From contig PATE01000079.1 of assembly GCA_002712305.1 (NCBI GenBank), positions 1-16,225 of the forward strand: a DNA stretch of 16,225 bases, given 5' to 3'. The first letter of the stretch is position 1, and each line of letters opens with the position of its first letter. Made by a program: the position numbers and the translations under genes. The DNA comes from Gemmatimonadota bacterium (GTDB taxonomy: Bacteria > Latescibacterota > UBA2968 > UBA8231). Below, one piece after another: positions 1 through 7,517 of the stretch. The notes under the pieces are model-generated. The model did not search any database. It saw nothing but the letters and a program-made list of their open reading frames with translations, and was not told the origin of the DNA.

Positions 1-461
1 TCCACCAGCGATTGCGGCCACAGATCTCCCTCTGTATCGACGATGGCGAGACGATCCGTGCGGCCATCGGTATGTACGTAGACGAGCCATCGACCATCGC
101 GCGAAACAGCGGGTGCCGCAGGGGCTCCGTGGGCCGGTGTCAGATCCACGCCCGCGCCGCCCGCCAACGGTTGTCGACACACGCGGTCGCCGTCTCCGAC
201 GAAATACACATCTCCATTGGACACGGTGAACAGGCCGCCCCCATAGAACACGCGGGTCTTCACGAGTCGATCTGTCGCGATGTCCCGGTCAGATCGTTCA
301 CCGCGGCGTCTGCAGACGAGCTTGAAGTCGGCACCGTGGCGTTCGGCCCACACCAAGGTCGCCGCGTCACTATCGTAGCAAGGCTCGGTGAGGCGGATCT
401 CGGCGGTCAGATGTTCAAGACCAATCGGCAGGACCGGGTCGGGCGCCTGGGCGGAACTCAC
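1..461 (-). CDS. S9 family peptidase (prolyl oligopeptidase-like), N-terminal part, truncated by window edge
   Basis: The minus-strand frame is open from a GTG at 461-459 to the window edge, giving 153 residues. The start overlaps the upstream VOC stop (GTGA, 4 bp), which suggests translational coupling in one operon. The visible part has short beta-propeller-like blades: a TAEIRL...DAATLVWAER segment, then a VKTRVFYGGGLFTV motif near residue 72, then GDVYFVGDGDRVCRQPL and RDGRWLVYVHTDG. The TRV-x-x-GGG-x-(F/Y) motif followed by 'G-VYF' is typical of the N-terminal propeller of dipeptidyl/acylaminoacyl peptidases of family S9. The catalytic alpha/beta-hydrolase domain would lie outside the window, so activity cannot be judged. 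No signal peptide is visible, so it is probably cytoplasmic, cleaving short peptides. Family assignment is from motif recall; a generic WD40-like propeller protein is the alternative. Confidence 0.72.
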   Translation of the reverse strand, partial: MSSAQAPDPVLPIGLEHLTAEIRLTEPCYDSDAATLVWAERHGADFKLVCRRRGERSDRDIATDRLVKTRVFYGGGLFTVSNGDVYFVGDGDRVCRQPLAGGAGVDLTPAHGAPAAPAVSRDGRWLVYVHTDGRTDRLAIVDTEGDLWPQSLV

Positions 462-829
462 GCCTGTTCCATGATCTCGATTTTGATGTGGTCGGGTCCG
501 TCGATGAAGATGATGCGTCCAGGCGAATCACCCACCGGCCCAAGCCAGATGTGAACGTTCTCTTTCTCGATCTGGGCAAGGGTGGCGTCAAAATCGTCGG
601 TGTTCAGGGCGAGATGATCGTAGCCCTGGTAGCGGCCCAATTCCATCTCGGAAAACTCGCGATCGGTGACGGTGATCTTCGTGTTGCCGATGTGCACGCC
701 GACCCAGGTGGCTCCGCCGCGTTCGTAGGGCTCGTCGCTGGCGGCGCCGAAGACGCGCTTATAGAAATCGACGGCGGTGTCTACGTCCGTCGTCTCGTGG
801 TGCACGTGGTTGAAGCTGTAGTTCGGCAT
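458..829 (-). CDS. VOC family protein (glyoxalase/dioxygenase fold)
   Basis: This encodes a 123-residue protein of the vicinal-oxygen-chelate superfamily, which uses a paired beta-alpha-beta-beta-beta fold and usually one metal. It shows the two expected half-domains: an N-terminal FNHVHHETTDVDTAVDFYKRVFG-type segment (residues 6-28) and a second one beginning YDHLALNTDDFDATL (about residue 70). It ends in IKIEIME, where the family places a metal-binding Glu. His8 or His10/His11, His72 and the terminal Glu are candidate ligands. The length is normal for a single-chain VOC protein. ATG at 829-827 is preceded by GAGGA about 8 bases upstream, and this SD overlaps the stop of the oxidoreductase gene, 11 bp away. 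The substrate cannot be read from sequence: lyase, isomerase, dioxygenase or resistance protein are all possible. The operon suggests a small-metabolite role beside the Gfo/Idh enzyme. Confidence 0.88.
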   Translation of the reverse strand: MPNYSFNHVHHETTDVDTAVDFYKRVFGAASDEPYERGGATWVGVHIGNTKITVTDREFSEMELGRYQGYDHLALNTDDFDATLAQIEKENVHIWLGPVGDSPGRIIFIDGPDHIKIEIMEQA

Positions 830-840
830 TCGACAGATCC

Positions 841-1992
841 TCAGGTTGAAGGCTTGGTGCGGAACCGAGCATACTCGGCGTCGCGGGCAAAGGAATTCAG
901 ATCAATCTTCTGTCCGCCGAGCTGATCGGAGGCATTGGCGGCCAGCACAGCGGCGTGGCTGTTCATACTCGAGTGGAACGTGTTGCGCATGATCGACCCG
1001 TCGCCGGATGCGACGGCGCGTACGAAACACTCGCTGATGTGGCGCGTCCCATCTCTGGTGGGTTCCGGCACATGGATTTCATGTCGCAGATCCTGCTGCG
1101 AAGGCTGGGTCTGCGGTGGATAGGGCCCCTCATAGTAGTAGGCGACGGGGCTGCCCCCTTCGATCTTGAGGTGCCCGCGATCCCACATGAGATCGGAATA
1201 TCCATCGCCATAGAACGTCTTGCGCAGGCGAGACATGAGCAGGTTGTACACGAGACCGCTTTCGAAGCCGAAGGTGACCGAATAGGCATAAGGATTGTCG
1301 CCACCGTCTTCGATGTCATCGGCGTGCCGGTGAACGTAGTCGGCGCGCACCCAGGCGACATCACCGGCCCAGTATCGCATCGTGTCGAGCTGGTGGATGC
1401 CTGCTTCGACCACGGTCGTTCCCGACCAGGCCGCCGATGCGGCCCACACACGATTTCCAGGCCCACCCAGATCTTCGGTGCGCGTGTGTTTGACCGAGTG
1501 ACTCTCGAGGGTGCCGTTGGTCACGGTCGTGGCCATGACGAGCCGTTTGTCCTGCACGAAATCTCGAATCGCTTCGTGATTCGGAACGTGCCTCTGATTG
1601 AAGCCGACGCAGGCGATGACACCGGATGCAGTGATGGCCTGATCCATCTCGACAGCCTCATCGTAGTACAGGCTCACGGGTTTCTCGGCAAAGATGCCCA
1701 GCCCTGCCTTGGTACTGGCGATCACCTCACCGTCATGTCGATTGGGGGGGATGCAGAAATACACGGCATCCAGACCGCCCGCATCGAGCATGTCGGTGAA
1801 ACTCGTGTGGGTCCGAATCTCGCCGAGGGTAAAGCCATCCACATACCCCTGCAGCTTCTCTTCCTCAAGGTTTTCGGGGAAGGGATCGCAGAGAGCGACG
1901 ATTTCCGCTGCAGGGATGCCCGAAAGGCATTTCAGGTGTTGCAGAGCACGCTGGCCGAGGCCGACAATGCCAATTCGAACGGGCGTGGCCAA
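841..1992 (-). CDS. Gfo/Idh/MocA family NAD(P)-dependent oxidoreductase
   Basis: This encodes a 383-residue dehydrogenase of the glucose-fructose oxidoreductase / inositol dehydrogenase family, which oxidises or reduces sugars and polyols with NAD(P). The Rossmann motif G8-I-V-G11-L-G13 sits at the N-terminus with the adenosine-ribose acidic residue D36 after ALC. The EKP triad (E103-K104-P105) holds the catalytic lysine. The C-terminal domain carries EAGIHQLDTMRYWAGDV, which contains the family's catalytic-histidine region. The frame is open further upstream (ATG at 2100 and at 2052), but those starts add a Cys/Pro/Arg-rich leader unlike the family. TTG at 1992-1990 has AAAGG 7 bases upstream and places the Rossmann fold at residue 5, so I chose it. 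It is first gene of a minus-strand operon with the VOC and S9 genes. The exact substrate is unknown. Confidence 0.9.
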   Translation of the reverse strand: MATPVRIGIVGLGQRALQHLKCLSGIPAAEIVALCDPFPENLEEEKLQGYVDGFTLGEIRTHTSFTDMLDAGGLDAVYFCIPPNRHDGEVIASTKAGLGIFAEKPVSLYYDEAVEMDQAITASGVIACVGFNQRHVPNHEAIRDFVQDKRLVMATTVTNGTLESHSVKHTRTEDLGGPGNRVWAASAAWSGTTVVEAGIHQLDTMRYWAGDVAWVRADYVHRHADDIEDGGDNPYAYSVTFGFESGLVYNLLMSRLRKTFYGDGYSDLMWDRGHLKIEGGSPVAYYYEGPYPPQTQPSQQDLRHEIHVPEPTRDGTRHISECFVRAVASGDGSIMRNTFHSSMNSHAAVLAANASDQLGGQKIDLNSFARDAEYARFRTKPST

Positions 1993-2118
1993 GACAGACC
2001 TTTCGACAGGAGTGCCACCCGGATGTTGATCAACAGCAAATTCGCCCCCCATCCGCTTACATGTCAACCGCGGGCAACATGGTCGACAGCTGGGGGGCAC
2101 ACGAACTATCTTTGCGAC

Positions 2119-2688
2119 ATGAGCTCGACCGACAGCAGCCCGATCACCGATCCTGAATGGGAGAATTTCTTCGCTCGCGAGGGCGGCGATGGTGGGGGAT
2201 CTCTCGAAAAGCAGCTCGCCCAGATCGCCGTCTTTGATCTGTTACGGCCTCACGAGTTGCGAAAACTGGCACGGATCGTTCACGTTCGTTCCTTCCGCAA
2301 GGGCGAGTTGATCATCCGTCGCGGTACCCTGCAGTCGGGTTTCTACCTGATCCGTACGGGATCGGTCCACATCGTTCGTGAGGGAGAAGACCGACGTGAA
2401 GTGGTGGCGACTCTATATCCCCCTGAGTTGCTGGGCGAGTTCGCGCTGCTCGATGACTCGCCACGCAGCACGTCCATCGTCGCTGCCGAACCGAGTGAGC
2501 TGATCGGCTTCTTCAAGCCGGATCTGGACGACATTAGGAACACAAGTCCAGAGATAGGGTGCCAGATTTTTCTGCGGTTGGCGGAAGAGATGACGAAGTC
2601 ACTCAACAAGGACTATGACCGACTCCGCCAGATGGGATTTCCCTTCGATGACGAAATGGAAACCCAGGAACTGGACCTGACGGCATGA
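2119..2688 (+). CDS. Stand-alone cyclic nucleotide-binding domain protein (CRP-like sensor, no HTH)
   Basis: This is a 189-residue protein holding one cNMP-binding beta-roll at about residues 30-150, starting at LAQIAVFDLLRPHELRKLAR. The phosphate-binding cassette is present: G106-E107 followed by LLDDSPRSTS with R116-S117. This matches the Glu and Arg-Ser positions that contact cyclic nucleotide in CRP, so ligand binding is plausible. After the C-helix (about 150-170) the chain ends in an acidic tail with no helix-turn-helix, so it is not a classical CRP/FNR transcription factor. It probably acts by protein contact. ATG at 2119 was chosen because the long upstream extension of this frame overlaps the opposite-strand oxidoreductase gene. 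The SD is weak. The basic/acidic coiled-coil gene follows 22 bp downstream, probably in the same transcript. Confidence 0.85.
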   Translation: MSSTDSSPITDPEWENFFAREGGDGGGSLEKQLAQIAVFDLLRPHELRKLARIVHVRSFRKGELIIRRGTLQSGFYLIRTGSVHIVREGEDRREVVATLYPPELLGEFALLDDSPRSTSIVAAEPSELIGFFKPDLDDIRNTSPEIGCQIFLRLAEEMTKSLNKDYDRLRQMGFPFDDEMETQELDLTA

Positions 2689-2710
2689 GCGGAATTGGGC
2701 GGTACGTATC

Positions 2711-3217
2711 GTGAGCGACGGCGGCAAGAAGAAGAAGAGTTCGGCGGGTAAGAAAAAGAGCGGCGCCTCGAAGTCGAAGAAGAAGACCTCCGAAAAAAAG
2801 TCCGCCAAGCCGTCCTTTCTCAAACGCTTGCTAAAGCGAGATAGCGACACCAAGAAGTCGGCCACTTCAGCGGCCAAGGGCGCAGAGAAGAAGAAACCTC
2901 TTACCCCCCTGGAGCAGAAACCTCTTACCCCCCTGGAGCGCTCCATCGCCGAGATCCGTCAACTGCAGAAGGTGGGCGAACGCGACCCCGAGAGACTGGC
3001 GACGTTGCTGGCGAACATCCTCGCCAAAGAGAAGCAGAAGAAGGACGAGGCCCAAGAGAAGTTCGATACCATGGTATGGGACATCGTCAACAAAGATGAG
3101 GATGTGGGCGACGAGACCGAGAGAGACGAGGACGTCAACGGTTCAGATGGCACAGCCGGTGATGATGGGGCTGCCGAGGGAGACAGTGAATCGCCCCCTG
3201 GCCCAAACCCCAACTGA
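2711..3217 (+). CDS. Lysine-rich/coiled-coil/acidic hypothetical protein
   Basis: This encodes a 168-residue protein that I do not recognise as a named family. Residues 1-61 are extremely basic, with repeated KK/KKK blocks interleaved with Ser and Ala, like histone-tail or nucleic-acid-binding linkers. Residues 62-77 are two tandem copies of KPLTPLE(Q/R), encoded by an exact 24-bp duplication. Residues 75-125 are helical and charged with coiled-coil character (SIAEIRQLQKVGERDPERLA...). Residues 126-168 are acidic and Gly/Pro-rich. There is no signal peptide or membrane segment, so it is expected to be cytoplasmic. The start is GTG at 2711, 22 bp after the cNMP-binding gene; no strong SD is visible. 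The charge polarity suggests nucleoid, ribosome or polyphosphate contact, but that is inference. It is possibly a partner of the upstream sensor. Confidence 0.7.
   Translation: MSDGGKKKKSSAGKKKSGASKSKKKTSEKKSAKPSFLKRLLKRDSDTKKSATSAAKGAEKKKPLTPLEQKPLTPLERSIAEIRQLQKVGERDPERLATLLANILAKEKQKKDEAQEKFDTMVWDIVNKDEDVGDETERDEDVNGSDGTAGDDGAAEGDSESPPGPNPN
2892..2939 (+). repeat. Exact tandem duplication, 2 x 24 bp, inside a coding region
   Basis: Positions 2892-2915 and 2916-2939 are identical 24-mers beginning AGAAACCTCTTACCCCCCTG. The unit is a multiple of three, so it duplicates eight residues (KPLTPLE plus Q or R) without breaking the frame. The identity at synonymous sites points to a recent duplication or slippage event. 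Confidence 0.97.
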
Positions 3218-3258
3218 CTCACCCTCTCGACTTTTTTCCCGCGCCCAACCTCCGAGCC

Positions 3259-4077
3259 TTACAGAGCGGCCAGGATCCCTCTCAAGTAGGCCAGGCTTGC
3301 CGCGGCAATCGATCGCGGATCGGGCTTGAAGTCGAAGACCTCCACCGAGACATAACGTTCGTATCCCACGTCCTGCAAAGTGCGAAGAACGCTGACGAAA
3401 TCGGTATCCCCGAACCCGGGACCGCGCAGGTTCGCGTCGTTCACGTGGACATGATGCAGGTGGCCCCCGGAATCTCGCAGCAATTGTGGCACGGGGATCT
3501 CTTCCGTCGATCCTGAGCACACATCGACCATGGTCTGAAAATTGGGATGGTCGATTTCGGCGACCATCTTACGCGCTTCTTCCGCCGTCTGGATGAAGTT
3601 CGTCTGCTGCGAACTCAGCGGCTCGATACAGAGGGTCACGTCATTCTCGGCGGCAAGGTCGAGGCAGTCTCCGAAGACCGATTTGGTGCGCTCCCACGTC
3701 TCGCCGTAGTCCCAGCCATCCATCACGTTTCGCTGTTTCGGCGAACCGATGATCATCACCTTGCCACCGAGATCGCCACAGAAACGAACGAGGGACTGGA
3801 AATAATCGCGCGTGCGATTGCGAATCTCATTGTCCACATGGTTGGTGTAGAGGCCCTCCGGCTTGATCAGCAGCCAGTGCAACCCGATGATGTCGACGCC
3901 TGCCTTCTCAGCAGCGCCGCGGATCTGATGTCGTCGGGTCTCGGGGATGTCGTCGACTGAATCAGCAAGGGTGAAGGGGGCGATCTCCACGCCTTCGTAA
4001 CCGATGTCGGCCGCGTACGAAAAGACGTCTTCGATTTTCCAGCCTTCGAAATACTCGTTGCACGTTCCGAACTTCAT
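3259..4077 (-). CDS. Sugar phosphate isomerase/epimerase (xylose isomerase-like TIM barrel)
   Basis: This encodes a 272-residue TIM-barrel protein of the AP-endonuclease-2 / xylose-isomerase-like superfamily, which includes hydroxypyruvate isomerase, ketose 3-epimerases and inosose dehydratase. The divalent-metal set appears complete and in family order: E152 in TLCIEPLS, D185 in TMVDVCSG, H211 in HHVHVND, and E246 in VSVEVFDFKPDP. The ATG at 4077 begins MKFGTCNEYF, which is how such proteins normally start, and it has AGAGGA about 8 bases upstream. The longer ATG at 4119 adds 14 atypical residues, so I rejected it. The gene converges on the lysine-rich gene with a 41-bp gap containing a T6 run. 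Together with the Gfo/Idh enzyme on the same strand it suggests sugar or polyol isomerisation and oxidation. The substrate is not determinable here. Confidence 0.9.
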   Translation of the reverse strand: MKFGTCNEYFEGWKIEDVFSYAADIGYEGVEIAPFTLADSVDDIPETRRHQIRGAAEKAGVDIIGLHWLLIKPEGLYTNHVDNEIRNRTRDYFQSLVRFCGDLGGKVMIIGSPKQRNVMDGWDYGETWERTKSVFGDCLDLAAENDVTLCIEPLSSQQTNFIQTAEEARKMVAEIDHPNFQTMVDVCSGSTEEIPVPQLLRDSGGHLHHVHVNDANLRGPGFGDTDFVSVLRTLQDVGYERYVSVEVFDFKPDPRSIAAASLAYLRGILAAL

Positions 4078-4300
4078 CCGACGTATCCTCTCTGGATCCT
4101 GAGTCTGGTTGTCTGCCAATCATCTGGCTGGGTATGGCTGTGATCTAGTCGGCATAGTCGCGACATGAAGCCACCCATGCCGCAGAAGATAGGCCGTTGC
4201 CAGGTCGCTACCACCACGTCCCGGAACTGACACAACAATGTTACTAGGCTGACACACCGCAGACCACGTTACCAGACAAGAACTGTGGCACTCCCATTGC
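4078..4300. other. Divergent intergenic region, 223 bp
   Basis: This lies between the start of the isomerase gene (minus) and the start of the broken barrel gene (plus), so it should hold promoters for both directions. I found no convincing paired -35/-10 hexamers and no strong hairpin. A 60-codon minus-strand ORF here (4302-4120) has no protein-like features and ends immediately before the alternative isomerase start. Confidence 0.5.
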
Positions 4301-5879
4301 ATGAGTCGGCGGATGCGATGGAATCTTCTCCTGGTGATGTTGATCCCCGCCCTTGTGGCCGCCGCCCCCCGCGACAGAGGGGCTCAACGATCCGGATCTG
4401 CTGGCACAATGGCGGCAGCTGCTGGAGGATCGCGTTCCAGACCGGGGCTGGTCGAGCCGTCTCCGTGCGACAGATCTGGGAGGCAGGGAGGGGGTCCGAT
4501 TCTACAGTCGCTGGGGGATGTCCTCCGATGGCCTGGAGGCGTCTGTGGTGACCGAAAGAGATCCCGGCGAACGACACCTCGACGACCATCTCGTCGGCTA
4601 TCTGCAGTGGCAACACTCGAAGGGACGTCTCGTACTTGGCGATCTGCGCGCCGGATTCTCCCAAGGACTCGTCTTTGGTCGTGGGAGTGGTCGAGGGCGT
4701 GGGCGACCTCGTCGCGACTCGCACACCCTTGGTCTGCGCTCTAGTGCCGAGAATCGAGCCATTCGAGGGGCGGCAGCCTCCCTGGGACGTGGCCAATGGC
4801 TGGTCGTGGTCCTGGCGGGTCAGCTTCGGCGGGATGCTCGATTCGATGAGGCTGGGAATGTGCGCTCCCTGCCCGAAGATGGTCTGCATACAGGGTCCAC
4901 GGCTCTGGCGGGTGAAGACGCACTTTCGGGTCAGGTCGCGGGGCTCCGGCTCCGATGGCAGCGGCAAGATCGCCACGTCGGTCTCGTCCTGCAGCATCTT
5001 CGTTTCGGTCAGAGATTGCGGCTGTCGAGTCGCTATGGGCGACATGTGTTCGTTGGCCGGTCGCAGGCCTCGGGCGCCATCGACGGGGGTTGGTTTGCTG
5101 GTCGACGGCAATTCCATGGCCAACTCGCTCGTACTCCATCCTCGTGGAGCTTCGTCGGAGGTTTCGTCGACCGCCGGCGAAACCGGCTCCGTTGGTCGGG
5201 GTAGGTCAGGTCGTATGGGCCTCGATTCTTCAGTCCTCTCGGGTCGGCGGATCGACGCTGGAAGACATGCAATGAGAGAGGTGTCGTCATCGATCTCCGC
5301 CGCAGCCGCTGGCGGACCTGGGCCGAGATCTCCCAGCGTCCCCGGCCCGCATCCATCCCCGTCTCGGACGACTCGGCGGAGGCCGGATTCGAGCGCACGT
5401 GGCGCGTTTCTCCAGGCCAACTGCGCCTCGACCTTCGCCAGCGATACGATCTCGACTGGCGGCAACACGCCAGATATCGTGGCACGCAACGAATCCGCCT
5501 CGCCGGAACGCGCTCAAGTGGGCTCCATCGATGGCGCATCCAGTGGCACAACAGTCTGTCCGATGGTGAGCGCGGTATGGCTCTGGGCCTCGAGGGGCGG
5601 CGAAAGGGGCCCGCTGGCCAGACGAACCTGCAATTCACCCTCTTCAGGATCCCTTCGTGGTCTTCCCGCATCTATGAATACGAGTCCACCTTGCCAGGGG
5701 CTGTCTCAATTCGGCCCCTCTCTGGGACCGGGTGGCGGCTGAATGCAGCCCTTGGCCACAGATCGGGACCCTGGATGCTGGCAGCCTTCGGCCGTCATGA
5801 ACGGCGTCAGCACTTGCCCGCCCGCTCGGTCTTCGGCGTCCAGATCGATCATCTGGGGGCTGATACTCAGGTCCGTTGA
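4301..5879 (+). pseudogene. Outer-membrane beta-barrel protein, disrupted by one frameshift and one amber codon
   Basis: ATG at 4301 encodes a clean signal peptide (basic MSRRMR, hydrophobic NLLLVMLIPALV, AAA). The frame then loses sense at a C6 run (4365-4370). Removing one C there continues as AAAPATEGLNDPDLLAQW in the frame of 4353. That frame stays protein-like to a TAG at 5202-5204, then resumes in the same frame (VRSYGPRFFSPLG...NERGVVIDL) to TGA at 5877-5879, about 525 residues in all. From recollection, segments match the barrel found after helix-hairpin-helix domains in Bacteroidota/Gemmatimonadota outer-membrane proteins: LVLGDLRAGFSQGLVFGRG, EDGLHTGSTALAGEDAL, and the C-terminal SSRIYEYESTLPGAVSIRPL. 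The HHH portion itself is absent. The TAG lies where an aromatic residue would fit (one base from Tyr or Trp codons). No other gene in the window is broken, so decay is more likely than poor sequence, though errors remain possible. The downstream HD-GYP gene has its own SD. Confidence 0.72.
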
Positions 5880-5921
5880 CATGTCGCAAGTGCTTGGATA
5901 CCTTGCGGTTCCACCCATTGC

Positions 5922-5927
5922 GGAGGT
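5922..5927 (+). promoter_or_regulatory. Shine-Dalgarno that fixes a TTG start
   Basis: GGAGGT lies 9 bases before TTG at 5937. The reading frame upstream runs only to the TGA at 5877 and contains no ATG, so this site selects TTG as the start of the GAF/HD-GYP gene. Confidence 0.8.
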
Positions 5928-5936
5928 CCGAGCGCC

Positions 5937-7517
5937 TTGCAGGAACCGTCTTTCGGCCACGATCTGGAAGACCGTCTTCGGCGGCTCAACGAGATCGGCG
6001 CAGCGCTCTCTCTGGAGCGCGATCTGGACACGCTGCTGGATCGCATCCTGTTGGAGGCCCGTCGCTTCACGCGCGCCGACGCAGGCACGCTATACCTGCT
6101 GCAGGGTGACGAGCTCACCTTCAAGGTCGCCCAGAATGACACGCTCCAGCTGTTCAGTGGCGGCCCCCACCGACCCGTGAATGTGCCTCCCGTACCCCTC
6201 AATGAGGAAAGTGTGTCCGGATACGCGGCCGTGACCGGGCAGACGCTGAATATCGTTGACGTCTACGCGGAGGAGGCGTCACAGCGCTTCGAGGGACCTC
6301 GCTACTACGACGCCATGACGGGTTATCACTCGCAGTCGATGCTGGTGGTACCGATGCGAGATCACGAGGAACAGATCATCGGCGTCCTCCAGCTGATCAA
6401 TGCCAAGGCGACCGAGTCGGACGACATCATCGCCTTTCCGACGACCGACGAGAGTCTCGTCCAGTCACTGGCTTCGCAGGCCGCGGTCTCGATCAACAAC
6501 GTGCGCCTCATCGAGGACACACAGCGTCTGTTCGAGTCCTTCGTCCACGTGATGGCCACCGCGATCGACGAACGATCTCCGTACACGGGAGGGCACATTC
6601 GACGTGTCGCAGAGATGACGATGCTCGTTGCGCAGGCCGTCAACGAGTGCAAAGAAGGACCTCTCAAAGACGTCGAGTTGGATGTGGACGAACTCGAGGA
6701 GCTCGAACTTGCTGCCTGGATGCACGACATTGGCAAGATCACGACACCCGAGTGGGTTGTGGACAAACCGACGAAGCTAACCACGATCTACGACAGAGTG
6801 GATCTGCTGAGGACACGCTTCAACTGGTTTTCGGCAGCCCTCGACGCGCATACACAGCGGCAACGGGCCGATGCGGCCGTGCAGGGTGTCGAGCTGGACG
6901 CGGGCATCATCGAGAAAACGGAGGCCCTCAGGGCCGAAATGACGGAAGATTTCGCCTTCCTCGAGCGAGCCAATGAGCCTGGCGAATTCATGGCAGACGA
7001 TGATCTGGCACGGCTCAAGAAGATCCGCGACAAGCGTTATCTCGACGAGTTGCCCGCCCCGATTACCGACGAGGAAATGGTTAATCTGCTCATCCGGAAG
7101 GGCAGTCTGACCGATGGCGAGCGAAAAAAGATCAATGACCATGCGGCCATGAGTATCCGCATGCTCGAACAGATACCCTTTACGCGCAAATTGGCCCGTG
7201 TGCCCGAGATCGCCGGTGCTCATCACGAGAAACTGAATGGCACGGGCTATCCCAGAGGTCTCGAGGGAGACCAGATCAGCCTGCAGGCGCGGATCCTGGC
7301 GCTGGTCGACATATTCGAGTCTCTCTCGGCCGACGATCGACCGTATCGAGCGCGCCCCATGCCGCGTGAATTGGTGCTAAAGATTCTTGCCGAGGAAGTC
7401 GAGGACGGTCATTTAGACCGGGATCTCCACGACCTGTTCGTCAACCAGGAGTTATTTCTGAAGCTCGACGAAATCAAGCGGTCCATGGCCGCCGGCGGCA
7501 CAGCGGACCAGAGTTGA
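5937..7517 (+). CDS. GAF-HD-GYP domain phosphodiesterase/signalling protein
   Basis: This encodes a 526-residue cytoplasmic protein. The GAF sensor domain spans about residues 20-185 (SLERDLDTLLDRILLEARRF ... MLVVPMRDHEEQIIGVLQLIN). The HD-GYP domain follows: H220 in TGGHIRRV, the H263-D264 pair in MHDIGK, H402 in NDHAAMSI, H429-H430-E431, and GTGYP at 435-439. These are the metal ligands and signature of c-di-GMP (or cGAMP) phosphodiesterases, so catalysis looks possible. Between HD264 and H402 there are about 138 residues against roughly 30 in the compact form. The extra part is a charged helical insertion starting KPTKLTTIYDRVDLLRTRF. I recall a related insertion in some GAF-HD-GYP proteins. 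TTG start at 5937 with a strong SD. The stop overlaps the start of the protease gene. Confidence 0.93.
   Translation: MQEPSFGHDLEDRLRRLNEIGAALSLERDLDTLLDRILLEARRFTRADAGTLYLLQGDELTFKVAQNDTLQLFSGGPHRPVNVPPVPLNEESVSGYAAVTGQTLNIVDVYAEEASQRFEGPRYYDAMTGYHSQSMLVVPMRDHEEQIIGVLQLINAKATESDDIIAFPTTDESLVQSLASQAAVSINNVRLIEDTQRLFESFVHVMATAIDERSPYTGGHIRRVAEMTMLVAQAVNECKEGPLKDVELDVDELEELELAAWMHDIGKITTPEWVVDKPTKLTTIYDRVDLLRTRFNWFSAALDAHTQRQRADAAVQGVELDAGIIEKTEALRAEMTEDFAFLERANEPGEFMADDDLARLKKIRDKRYLDELPAPITDEEMVNLLIRKGSLTDGERKKINDHAAMSIRMLEQIPFTRKLARVPEIAGAHHEKLNGTGYPRGLEGDQISLQARILALVDIFESLSADDRPYRARPMPRELVLKILAEEVEDGHLDRDLHDLFVNQELFLKLDEIKRSMAAGGTADQS

Noticed and set aside
12-554. 180-codon plus-strand ORF
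   Set aside because: Antisense to the S9 peptidase and VOC genes, with no recognisable domain.
2038-2067. Perfect TTGACA on the minus strand upstream of the Gfo/Idh gene
   Set aside because: The best -10 at 17-18 bp spacing matches only two of six bases, so it is not listed as a promoter, although it would fit the TTG start at 1992.
955-2118. Plus-strand extension upstream of the cNMP-binding protein
   Set aside because: It is antisense to the clear Gfo/Idh gene. The real protein starts at ATG 2119.
3218-3258. Possible bidirectional terminator between convergent genes (T6 run at 3232-3237)
   Set aside because: No GC-rich stem could be found adjacent to the T run.
4269-5489. 406-codon ORF on the minus strand, the longest uninterrupted frame in this region
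   Set aside because: It is Pro/Ser/Arg-rich without domain-like pattern and lies antisense to the reconstructed barrel gene, whose sequence makes sense from signal peptide to C-terminal strands.
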